30,868 bases of DNA from DAOQTX01 sp035340715. GTDB taxonomy: Bacteria > Bacteroidota > Bacteroidia > AKYH767-A > OLB10. Every line of letters begins with the position of its first letter. Position 1 is the stretch's first letter. The notes under the pieces were generated by a model. The model did not search any database. It was not told the DNA's origin and was given only the letters and a program-made list of their open reading frames with translations. The stretch spans positions 1 through 30,868 of the forward strand of contig DAOQTX010000031.1 of NCBI GenBank assembly GCA_035340715.1. Direction: 5' to 3'. The translations under genes and the position numbers were made by a program. Of this stretch, positions 1 through 6,857 are shown one piece after another.

Positions 1-168
1 TTCAAGATTTCTTACCCCTCCAGCAAATAAACAAAAGACCACATGATTTGCTTTTCTGATTCCGCTTGATGCGAACAATCTGCCACTTGGAAGTATATAA
101 GGTAAGGCAATGCTTGCTGCCACAGCTGCACCAGCTTTTTTTATGAATGATCTTCTTTTCATTGTCAT
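1..168 (-). CDS. Tat-signal exported protein, N-terminal 56 residues only (runs off left edge)
   Basis: The reading frame starts at ATG 168 (alternative ATG 162, giving MKRRSFIKK) and stays open to base 1, so only the N-terminus is seen. It carries a twin-arginine export signal: KRRSFIKKAG, then an alanine-rich hydrophobic stretch, then LPYILPSGRLFA. The next residues, NHVVFCLFAGGVRN, look like the first beta strand of alkaline-phosphatase-fold proteins of the DUF1501 or sulfatase type, which commonly have a Tat signal. It begins 6 bases after the stop of the lipoprotein gene at 175-678, so the two are probably co-transcribed and translationally coupled. The family call rests on few residues; the Tat signal is the firmer part. 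Confidence 0.7.
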   Translation of the reverse strand, partial: MTMKRRSFIKKAGAAVAASIALPYILPSGRLFASSGIRKANHVVFCLFAGGVRNLE

Positions 169-174
169 AAATGG

Positions 175-678
175 TTAGTAGTATCGGTACTCATCGGAAG
201 TCATGAATGAATAATAAAATGCAGATGGATTGACACTGGTATCGGACACAATTAAGTTCTGTAAATAAAACCGTTCCATTTCATTGGGTGTTCGGTTATA
301 AAACTGTTTGTATGAATTGAGAACAAATGCATTCACATCGTTCAACATATCTTGTTTGCTAGGCAATTGTGCAGTAGGGTCATTCAAGAAGTTTCGAATG
401 ATCATGTCTTCAATCAACTTTTTATCTCCAAAAGAAACATAAGCGGTATTCAGTTTATTTAAATCACTGTTGCTAATGTTAGTGCCAAACACATCCGAGT
501 ATGCAATGGAAATAAATTCCACCGTAGTCTTCACATTGGTTTTGTCTCCTCCTTCTTGTTGCACATACACCGGATTGACTTCATATAATAATACCTCTTC
601 TTTTTTGCAAGAAGTGTTCAGGCAAAGTAGAAGGGAAGCGACCATCAAAAATGAGTATTTATATTCCGATATATTCAT
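175..678 (-). CDS. Small lipoprotein, related to the C-terminal part of its upstream neighbour
   Basis: This is a 167-residue exported lipoprotein. A hydrophobic signal ends at NTSC with Cys24, followed by KKEE, a typical Bacteroidota lipidation site. The mature part is helical and polar. Its last ~60 residues contain FYNRTPNEMERFYLQNL and end in SFMTSDEYRYY; the upstream neighbour has the similar FYNKYVFRNPDSNEMYQL and ends in ILSSNEYIGI. The two therefore share a repeat unit that recalls the helical LGRxP repeats of DUF4214 or DUF1549-type proteins. The gene start overlaps the end of that neighbour by 20 bases, and a Tat-exported protein follows 6 bases downstream. Function is unknown; a three-protein surface or periplasmic module is inferred from the context. 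Confidence 0.75.
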   Translation of the reverse strand: MNISEYKYSFLMVASLLLCLNTSCKKEEVLLYEVNPVYVQQEGGDKTNVKTTVEFISIAYSDVFGTNISNSDLNKLNTAYVSFGDKKLIEDMIIRNFLNDPTAQLPSKQDMLNDVNAFVLNSYKQFYNRTPNEMERFYLQNLIVSDTSVNPSAFYYSFMTSDEYRYY

Positions 679-1537
679 TGCTGGATAAAATTGATTTTTG
701 AATGTCTTTGATGTTCTTGCTATTGAAATATAATTGAGTTAGTTGGTACATTTCATTGCTGTCTGGATTTCGAAATACATACTTATTGTAAAAGTGTTTA
801 ACTCTTCCTTCGTGATAATCAATTGAAGTAAAAAAGATATTCAGAAAGTCCGTTTTGCTTTGTCCACTTTGAAAGAATAGAATGGCATTTTGTCCATCAA
901 CCATATCAATTCCATTTTGTAATTCACTTTGCGTAGGATAGCGATCGAGAAATTGTTGGAAGACGGCCACTACAAAATTAAGTGAGCCCATGTTGATTTG
1001 ATCGTAATAGAAATTGTCGGCACAAGTTCGATACATGTCTGCGGCATTCATGTTACCACTATACATCTTTGAGGGAATCATTCTCAATACTTCCAATCGA
1101 TTGATCTCTATAGTGATTTCGTCCCATAGCAGTTGATAAGCAGGATTGCCCAATAAAGAAATGAGCACACCCATCTGAAAAGCATAATCATTCGTGTCTT
1201 GATTGTTGAGCATATCAATTCGTGCATTCTCATACAACTTGTCTAAATATTCTTGCTGTGAAAAGATTAAGTCGAGAAATTCACTTCTACTATTGGCACT
1301 TAAATTACTTGAACGGAGTTTAACAAACGAAGTATCGTACTCGGCTTGTAGTGGCTTTCGACCCAGAAGAGAGATATAAGCTCTATTGATATACGTTTCA
1401 ATGGTAATATCTGCAATACTTTGATCGGGAGGAGCTGTGTTGTTATTGATCACTACCAACTCGTCTTTTTTGCAAGACGATAGTGCTGAAATAAATATCA
1501 GTCCAATAAGAAGTATGGAAAGGCGGTTCAATAGCAT
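659..1537 (-). CDS. Lipoprotein with DUF4214/DUF1549-like helical repeats
   Basis: This is a 292-residue lipoprotein. The signal peptide ends in a good lipobox, LSSC, with Cys22 followed by KKDE. Around residues 47-60 it has TYINRAYISLLGRKP, the 'aY..lLGR.P' motif of helical repeats found in DUF1549 and DUF4214 proteins. A second such unit lies near residues 190-210 (FVVAVFQQFLDRYPTQSE) and a third follows (HFYNKYVFRNPDSNE). It is the first gene of a three-gene operon with the lipoprotein at 175-678 and a Tat-signal protein. In Planctomycetes, DUF1549-type proteins are often paired with Tat-exported DUF1501 proteins, so this may be a diverged form of that pair; that link is inference. Only about five bases separate the likely promoter from the ATG. 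Confidence 0.75.
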   Translation of the reverse strand: MLLNRLSILLIGLIFISALSSCKKDELVVINNNTAPPDQSIADITIETYINRAYISLLGRKPLQAEYDTSFVKLRSSNLSANSRSEFLDLIFSQQEYLDKLYENARIDMLNNQDTNDYAFQMGVLISLLGNPAYQLLWDEITIEINRLEVLRMIPSKMYSGNMNAADMYRTCADNFYYDQINMGSLNFVVAVFQQFLDRYPTQSELQNGIDMVDGQNAILFFQSGQSKTDFLNIFFTSIDYHEGRVKHFYNKYVFRNPDSNEMYQLTQLYFNSKNIKDIQKSILSSNEYIGI

Positions 1538-1541
1538 ATAA

Positions 1542-1572
1542 CGAAGATACCAACTTATAGCATTAGATTAAA
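1542..1572 (-). promoter_or_regulatory. Promoter candidate for the lipoprotein/Tat operon
   Basis: On the minus strand a -33-like TTTA (1569-1572) is followed after 19 nt by TATCTTCG (1542-1549), one mismatch from TAnnTTTG. The box ends only 4 bases before the ATG at 1537, so transcripts would be leaderless or nearly so. That closeness lowers confidence. Confidence 0.35.
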
Positions 1573-1597
1573 GTAGCGTATTAAGGTTTAATGAACA

Positions 1598-2221
1598 CTA
1601 TTCTTTGCACTTGCAACTCGGAGAAAAATAAATCTCTGCTTCGGGTAGCAATTCCATGATTTGAGCTTGTTGTTCATCAGTAAACAATATGCCTCTCAAT
1701 TCAAGATGGCGCAGGTTTTTAAGTTTTTTAAAACTATCCGGAAATCCTTCTAACTCATTATCCCATAGATCCAATCGAGTTAGTTGTTCCAATCCCGACA
1801 TTTCTTCCGGCAAATGTTCAATCAAATTTCGATTCAGATTGATTCGTTTTAATTTAGACAAAGTGCCTAACTCAGAAGGAAGTGTTTTTAATTTGTTTTT
1901 TGAAACATCTAAAATTTCTAAATCCGTTAGTTGTTTAATCTGAGCAGGAATATTTTTGATTTTATTCTTGGAAAGGTCGAGCTGTCTTAGATTTTTTAGT
2001 TGAAATACTTCAATTGGAATTTCCTTTAGTTTTTCTCTGCTTAAATCGAGATAATAGACCGAATCTATTTCTATCAACGCCACCTTAAGTTCTGTATATC
2101 GTTTTGGTGGATCGGGTTCTTCAGAATTGGAAACGCTTTCTTGAGCCATCAACAATTTAATTGACGAACAGCACATAAATGCAAATATGAAAACAACGAT
2201 ATGGTTGAAACTTGACCTCAT
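1598..2221 (-). CDS. Secreted leucine-rich-repeat protein
   Basis: This is a 207-residue exported protein. I chose ATG 2221 because it starts directly on a signal peptide (MRSSFNHIVVFIFAF, ending near LLMAQ); a longer frame from a TTG at 2242 adds seven residues without purpose. After a short acidic linker come five 23-residue leucine-rich repeats of the form LDLSxNxLxxLPxxIxxLxxL, for example QLDLSKNKIKNIPAQIKQL, then a degenerate sixth. The repeats are of the class seen in bacterial and Ras-type LRR proteins and form a curved binding surface. The C-terminus ends in PSCKCKE, two Cys that may cap the solenoid. No enzymatic domain is present. A protein- or ligand-binding role at the cell surface is inferred; the partner is unknown. 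Confidence 0.85.
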   Translation of the reverse strand: MRSSFNHIVVFIFAFMCCSSIKLLMAQESVSNSEEPDPPKRYTELKVALIEIDSVYYLDLSREKLKEIPIEVFQLKNLRQLDLSKNKIKNIPAQIKQLTDLEILDVSKNKLKTLPSELGTLSKLKRINLNRNLIEHLPEEMSGLEQLTRLDLWDNELEGFPDSFKKLKNLRHLELRGILFTDEQQAQIMELLPEAEIYFSPSCKCKE

Positions 2222-2254
2222 GGATACAGCAAAAACGATCAAAAATTAATTTTA

Positions 2255-2285
2255 TGATGCATTAGATTTTTAAAACTAAGCATCA
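2255..2285 (-). terminator. Hairpin downstream of ribF, possible terminator
   Basis: Inverted repeat: TGATGC plus TTAG on one side pairs with CTAAGCATCA on the other, with one bulged A and a 10-nt AT loop. On the minus strand it follows the ribF stop and is followed only by a weak T-rich stretch, so termination is uncertain. Confidence 0.35.
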
Positions 2286-2316
2286 AAGCAGAAACAATTA
2301 CAAGGAAAACAAAAAG

Positions 2317-3249
2317 TTATAAAGAGCTTAAAATAGATTTTGCTGTTTTTTCGTCTGCTTGTAGTTGCAGGATGAGTTCTTCAACAGAATTGAATTTGAT
2401 TTCATCTCTTATTTTATTTATAAAAATTACTTTCAATTCTTTGCCATAAATATCATGATCGAAATCAAACAAATGCACTTCAACCGACAACTCATTTTTC
2501 CCGAAAGTGGGTTTGTGACCAATGTTCATCATACCTTGGTAAATGTTATGCTCTAATACAATCTGTACCGCATAAACACCATTGCCTGGAATTAATTTCG
2601 AACGATCGGAACATTTGATATTAGCCGTTGGGTAGCCAATCGTTCTTCCTCTCTTATCTCCTTCTATAACTTTGCCACGTAAATGATAGTAATAGCCTAA
2701 AAAATCTTTAGCCGAATCAACCGCTCCTTCCTCCAAAAACTTTCTGATTTTAGTAGAGCTAATCGCGATATCATTGATGTCTTGTTCTGAAATTTCTTCA
2801 AGGTGAAAATTATAGACAGAAGACAATTCTTTGAGTTCGTTGATGCTTCCTTCTCTATTTCTGCCAAAGTGATGATCATAGCCAATAACCAAAGTATGTA
2901 GCTTAAGCGTATTTACAAGAACCTCACGCACAAATTCAATAGAGGAAAGTCTGCTAAAGTCATGATCAAAAGGTTGTACAATCAGTTGATGAACTTCGAG
3001 ATTTTTTAATGCTTCAATTTTCTCTTCGAGCGTATGTAATAGGAAAAGATTATGATCATCGGGATAAAGCACCATTCTAGGATGAGGATAAAAAGTAAGC
3101 ACCACAACGCTACCATTCACAATCTTTGCAATTTCATGCAAGCGACTGATGATTTTTTGATGTCCTACATGAACTCCATCAAAAGTACCGATGGTAACTA
3201 TGGGGTTTTTAATGGGCTTAAAGTCCCGTATATGCTTATATAATTCCAA
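2317..3249 (-). CDS. ribF: Bifunctional riboflavin kinase / FAD synthetase
   Basis: It phosphorylates riboflavin to FMN and adenylates FMN to FAD in the cytoplasm. The N-terminal nucleotidyltransferase domain has TIGTFDGVHVGHQ, with the conserved GxHxGH signature, and a later region with SSTKIRKFLEEG. The C-terminal riboflavin kinase domain has GDKRGRTIGYPTANI, the flavin/ATP-binding motif, and NGVYAVQI. Length (310 residues) is normal for the family. The frame extends upstream to a TTG at 3306, but the TTG at 3249 is preferred: it gives ELYKHIRDFKPIKNP right after the start, as in relatives, and a good promoter at 3270-3300 lies inside the longer version. It diverges from atpD. Confidence 0.95.
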   Translation of the reverse strand: MELYKHIRDFKPIKNPIVTIGTFDGVHVGHQKIISRLHEIAKIVNGSVVVLTFYPHPRMVLYPDDHNLFLLHTLEEKIEALKNLEVHQLIVQPFDHDFSRLSSIEFVREVLVNTLKLHTLVIGYDHHFGRNREGSINELKELSSVYNFHLEEISEQDINDIAISSTKIRKFLEEGAVDSAKDFLGYYYHLRGKVIEGDKRGRTIGYPTANIKCSDRSKLIPGNGVYAVQIVLEHNIYQGMMNIGHKPTFGKNELSVEVHLFDFDHDIYGKELKVIFINKIRDEIKFNSVEELILQLQADEKTAKSILSSL

Positions 3250-3269
3250 AATGCAATCAAAAAATCGGT

Positions 3270-3300
3270 CAAACCTAATTATTTGAGTTTTAAATACAAA
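3270..3300 (-). promoter_or_regulatory. ribF promoter, Bacteroidota type
   Basis: On the minus strand TTTG (3297-3300), a 19-nt spacer and TAGGTTTG (3270-3277) match the -33/-7 consensus TTTG...TAnnTTTG exactly. The box ends 20 bases before the TTG start at 3249, which decides that start over the upstream TTG. Confidence 0.6.
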
Positions 3301-3398
3301 AAGCAAGCGCTTAATAGGGTTTCGATTGAATGTTTTGAGAATAAATATTTTTCAACCTTTTGTTTATAAACTTCTAAGGGATTTTCAATTAAAGTTAC

Positions 3399-3406
3399 TA
3401 CCTTCG
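3399..3406 (+). promoter_or_regulatory. Likely -7 box of the atpD-atpC promoter
   Basis: TACCTTCG matches TAnnTTTG at all but one base and lies 34 bases upstream of the atpD ATG. I see no clear TTTG at the -33 distance, so the call rests on one element. Confidence 0.4.
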
Positions 3407-3440
3407 CGCTCGAAAATTTGATTTAAACCATTAATTTACA

Positions 3441-4949
3441 ATGAATACAGGAGTTGTTATACAAGTAATCGGACCCGTAGTGGACGTTTCGTTCAGTACC
3501 GAAGGTGGAAGCCGATTGCCCAATATCTTAGATGCACTTGAAATTACCAGACCTAATGGTCAGAAATTAGTATTAGAATGTCAGCAGCATATTGGTGAAG
3601 ACACCATTCGTGCAATTGCGATGGATAGTACAGACGGATTGGTGAGAGGAACTGAAGTGAAGGCCACAGGTTCTGCAATAAAAATGCCTACCGGTGCTGC
3701 AATCCATGGAAGATTATTTAATGTTATTGGTGAATCTATTGACGGTTTACCAGAAGTAAGTAATGACAAAGGATTGCCTATACACCGCGAAGCGCCAAAG
3801 TTTGAAGATCTTTCTACCTCTACAGAAGTACTTTTTACTGGTATTAAAGTAGTTGATCTGCTTGAGCCATACGCCAAAGGAGGAAAAATTGGTTTGTTTG
3901 GTGGAGCAGGAGTAGGTAAAACAGTATTGATTCAAGAATTGATCAACAATATTGCTAAAGGTTACGGAGGTCTTTCGGTATTTGCCGGAGTTGGCGAACG
4001 TACTCGTGAGGGAAATGATTTATTGCGTGAGATGATTGAGTCAGGTATTATTAAGTATGGAGAAGAATTCCAACATTCAATGGAAAAAGGTGGATGGGAT
4101 CTTTCTAAAGTAAATACCGAGGAGTTAAAAGATTCTAAGGCCACATTTGTTTTTGGACAGATGAATGAACCTCCCGGAGCACGTGCCCGGGTAGCATTGT
4201 CAGGATTAACTGTAGCTGAATATTTTAGAGATGGTGATGCCGGAAGCAGCGGTGGACGTGACATTTTATTCTTTATCGATAATATATTCCGTTTCACTCA
4301 AGCAGGATCTGAAGTATCTGCTCTTTTAGGAAGGATGCCTTCAGCCGTAGGTTATCAACCAACCTTGGCCACCGAAATGGGATTGATGCAGGAGCGAATT
4401 ACTTCTACTAAAAGAGGTTCGATCACTTCGGTTCAGGCCGTTTATGTACCTGCAGATGACCTTACCGACCCTGCACCAGCGACCACTTTTGCTCACTTAG
4501 ATGCAACTACCGTATTAAGTCGTAAGATTGCCGAATTGGGAATCTATCCTGCGGTTGATCCATTGGATTCAACTTCGCGAATCTTAAGCCCGGCCGTTGT
4601 GGGTGACGAACATTATACCTGTGCTCAAAAAGTTAAAGAATTATTACAGCGATATAAAGAACTTCAAGATATCATTGCCATTCTTGGTTTGGATGAACTT
4701 TCTGAAGAAGATAAATTGGTCGTACATCGTGCACGAAGAGTTCAGCGTTTCTTGTCTCAGCCTTTCCACGTTGCCGAGCAATTTACCGGTCTAAAAGGTG
4801 TATTTGTTTCAATCGAAGATACTATCAACGGATTTAACATGATCATGGATGGAAAAGTAGATGAATATCCTGAAATGGCGTTCAACCTGGTAGGAACCAT
4901 TGATGAAGCCATTGAGAAAGGAAAGAAATTATTAGCCGAATCAGCATAG
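3441..4949 (+). CDS. atpD: F1 ATP synthase subunit beta
   Basis: It is the catalytic subunit of F1Fo ATP synthase, on the cytoplasmic face of the inner membrane. All hallmarks are present: the P-loop GGAGVGKT at residues 154-161, GERTREGNDL at about 185-194 with the catalytic Glu, the DNIFRFTQAGSEVSALLGR stretch, and the ADDLTDPAPATTFAHLDATT motif. At 502 residues it is longer than the ~460 of E. coli, mainly because of an extra segment around GEEFQHSMEKGGWDLSKVN before FGQMNEPPGAR, common in Bacteroidota. ATG 3441 fits the usual N-terminus. It pairs with atpC ten bases downstream; the other ATP synthase genes are not in the window, a usual split in this phylum. Confidence 0.98.
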   Translation: MNTGVVIQVIGPVVDVSFSTEGGSRLPNILDALEITRPNGQKLVLECQQHIGEDTIRAIAMDSTDGLVRGTEVKATGSAIKMPTGAAIHGRLFNVIGESIDGLPEVSNDKGLPIHREAPKFEDLSTSTEVLFTGIKVVDLLEPYAKGGKIGLFGGAGVGKTVLIQELINNIAKGYGGLSVFAGVGERTREGNDLLREMIESGIIKYGEEFQHSMEKGGWDLSKVNTEELKDSKATFVFGQMNEPPGARARVALSGLTVAEYFRDGDAGSSGGRDILFFIDNIFRFTQAGSEVSALLGRMPSAVGYQPTLATEMGLMQERITSTKRGSITSVQAVYVPADDLTDPAPATTFAHLDATTVLSRKIAELGIYPAVDPLDSTSRILSPAVVGDEHYTCAQKVKELLQRYKELQDIIAILGLDELSEEDKLVVHRARRVQRFLSQPFHVAEQFTGLKGVFVSIEDTINGFNMIMDGKVDEYPEMAFNLVGTIDEAIEKGKKLLAESA

Positions 4950-4959
4950 ATGTAATAAT

Positions 4960-5193
4960 ATGTTTTTAGAAATTATCACACCCGATAAAAAATTATTTTC
5001 AGGAGAAGTAACCTCTGTTACAGTTCCTGGCAAGAAAGGACGATTTCAAATTTTAAACCGTCACGCTCCGATTATTTCTACTTTGCAAAAAGGAGATATA
5101 AAAGTGAAATCTAACAAGGAAGTATTGAACTTTTCGGTGAACAGTGGAGTGGTTGAAGTACTGAATAATAAAATCATTATCTTAGCGTCCTAA
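4960..5193 (+). CDS. atpC: F1 ATP synthase subunit epsilon, short form
   Basis: It is the central-stalk subunit that couples rotation to catalysis and can inhibit ATP hydrolysis. The 77 residues cover only the N-terminal beta-sandwich (LEIITPDKKLFSGEV, then VPGKKGRFQILNRHAPII); the C-terminal two-helix inhibitory arm found in many bacteria is absent. Bacteroidota epsilon subunits are often this short, so this is not a truncation artefact. It lies 10 bases after atpD and is followed by a hairpin terminator, so atpD-atpC is a two-gene operon. Loss of the helical arm implies that this enzyme is not regulated by epsilon in the E. coli manner; that is inference. Confidence 0.95.
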   Translation: MFLEIITPDKKLFSGEVTSVTVPGKKGRFQILNRHAPIISTLQKGDIKVKSNKEVLNFSVNSGVVEVLNNKIIILAS

Positions 5194-5218
5194 TCTTGTT
5201 TTCATGGCAGATGGGAAG

Positions 5219-5256
5219 TGTCGGTATCCTTAGGGACTACCGGCATTTCTTTTTTA
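5219..5256 (+). terminator. Rho-independent terminator of atpD-atpC
   Basis: TGTCGGTA-TCC pairs with GGACTACCGGCA around a short loop (one bulge), followed by TTTCTTTTTTA. It lies 26 bases after the atpC stop and its T tract touches the end of the convergent amidohydrolase gene. Confidence 0.75.
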
Positions 5257-6447
5257 TACCATTTGATTGAGTTCGCTCAATGCCAGGTAAGCCATAAGAC
5301 CCATTCCGGTTACCAGTGCATCCTCATCAATATTGAAGGTAGAGGTATGAACAGAAGAGACGATACCTTTCTTTTCATTACGTGTACCTAAGCGATAAAA
5401 ACATGCCGGAATTTCATGCGAGTAGTACGAAAAATCTTCAGCGGCCATCCAAACATCTAAAGGCTGAACATTTTCTTTTTCCATATAATCTTCCATCGCT
5501 GTGCGACATCTTTTAGTGAGATTTTCTTCATTGATCAAAACAGGATATCCTTTACGTATTTCCAAGTTGCAGGTAGCACCCATGCTTTCAACTAAAGCAT
5601 GACACATTTCGGTGATCATCTCATGTGCTCTCACTCTCCAAGTTTCATCGAGCGTTCTGAAAGTGCCATGCAAAATTGCTTTATCCGGAATTACATTGGT
5701 GGCTCCTAACGCTTCAAAACGACCAAAACTTAATACACATGGCATTATCGGTTTTGCTCTTCGACTGATGATTTGTTGAAGACTCACGATTAAATTGGAT
5801 GCAATGTAAACTGGGTCGATAGCCAAATGCGGCATAGCTCCATGCCCACCTTTTCCTTTAATCGTGATATACAACTCGTCTGTACTTGCCATATACACCC
5901 CACTTCTTATTCCAACCTTTCCGGTATCAATAAAAGGCATAACATGCTGACCGATGATGGATTTTGTCTCCGGATTTTTTAATGCACCTTCCTTAATCAT
6001 CAATGAAGCACCTCCCGGAAGTTTTTCCTCGGCAGGCTGAAAAATAAATTTAACCGAACCGTTAAATTGATCTTTTAATTCGTTGAGAATAGCAGCGGCA
6101 CCTAATAAAGATGAAGTATGAACATCATGACCGCAGGCATGCATCACACCTTCTCTTTTTGATCGATAGGGAATATCATTTTCCTCTTGAATAGGCAAGG
6201 CATCCATATCAGCCCTTAATGCAACATTGGGTCCATTCTGCTTGCCCTTTATGGTTGCAACAATTCCATACCCACCAATTCCGTCTTTATATTCAATACC
6301 CATTTCGTTTAACTTATTTTTGACGAACATGGATGTTTCCTTTTCTTCAAAAGATAATTCAGGATGCATATGCAAATGATGACGGATATTCTGTACTTCT
6401 TTAAACAAAGAGGTGGATTTGTCTTTAATAGTATCGATTAATTTCAT
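5254..6447 (-). CDS. M20D-family amidohydrolase (N-acyl-amino-acid / hippurate hydrolase-like)
   Basis: This is a 397-residue cytoplasmic metallo-amidohydrolase of the M20D group, which cleaves N-acyl or N-aryl amino acid conjugates. Visible motifs are LRADMDALPIQEEN (~78-90), HACGHDVHTSSLLGAA with metal ligands Cys105 and His107, QPAEE with Glu140/141, GQHVMPF, a dimerisation domain beginning KGKGGHGAMPHLAIDP, and the C-terminal VHTSTFNIDEDAL. All metal-binding positions of the family look intact. No signal peptide is present. The ATG overlaps the stop of the TauE-like gene (ATGA), so the two are coupled. The precise substrate cannot be told from sequence; names such as hippurate hydrolase or IAA-amino-acid hydrolase are family labels only. 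Confidence 0.9.
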   Translation of the reverse strand: MKLIDTIKDKSTSLFKEVQNIRHHLHMHPELSFEEKETSMFVKNKLNEMGIEYKDGIGGYGIVATIKGKQNGPNVALRADMDALPIQEENDIPYRSKREGVMHACGHDVHTSSLLGAAAILNELKDQFNGSVKFIFQPAEEKLPGGASLMIKEGALKNPETKSIIGQHVMPFIDTGKVGIRSGVYMASTDELYITIKGKGGHGAMPHLAIDPVYIASNLIVSLQQIISRRAKPIMPCVLSFGRFEALGATNVIPDKAILHGTFRTLDETWRVRAHEMITEMCHALVESMGATCNLEIRKGYPVLINEENLTKRCRTAMEDYMEKENVQPLDVWMAAEDFSYYSHEIPACFYRLGTRNEKKGIVSSVHTSTFNIDEDALVTGMGLMAYLALSELNQMV

Positions 6448-6821
6448 TTGTTGAGGATTAATTTAATGCCAACGGCAAGCATAAAAATACCAAACAGTTT
6501 TTTTATCACCGATTCAGATATGCCTAATGCTATTTTAGATCCAAAAAAACTTCCTACTACAAAACTCAAACATAGAATCAGTGCTATTTTAAAATCTACC
6601 TGTCCGGTTTTATAATAATTATATACCGCCAAAGCCCCTATTGGAGGCAGCATCATTGCTAATGAAGTTCCTTGAGCCATATGCTGACCCATGCCAAAGA
6701 AAAAAACCAAAGCGGGTACAACAATTAGTCCTCCGCCAATTCCCACCATGCCGCTCACAATTCCTGCAAGCACTCCTATGAGTAGAACTATAATCCATTC
6801 CATATTTTTTTCTGAATTCAT
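6444..6821 (-). CDS. Half-length TauE/SafE-family membrane protein
   Basis: It has about four membrane helices in 125 residues. The N-terminal helix carries the family motif GIVSGMVGIGGGLIVVPAL, followed by QGTSLAMMLPP, both typical of the sulfite/organosulfonate exporter TauE/SafE. Canonical members are ~250 residues with two such inverted repeats; this one has a single repeat, so it would need to dimerise. ATG 6821 is used; ATG 6803 (MEWIIVLLIG) is equally likely because it begins right at the first helix. It overlaps the amidohydrolase by ATGA and follows the large envelope gene by 36 bases. Substrate is unknown: an anion or a product of the amidohydrolase is possible but only inferred. 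Confidence 0.85.
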   Translation of the reverse strand: MNSEKNMEWIIVLLIGVLAGIVSGMVGIGGGLIVVPALVFFFGMGQHMAQGTSLAMMLPPIGALAVYNYYKTGQVDFKIALILCLSFVVGSFFGSKIALGISESVIKKLFGIFMLAVGIKLILNK

Positions 6822-6857
6822 GAATAATTGAGACTTACAATAATATCTAGCTCAAGG

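Noticed and set aside
3581..4297. Antisense and off-frame open stretches over atpD
   Set aside because: No family resemblance; they mirror the strongly conserved atpD coding sequence.
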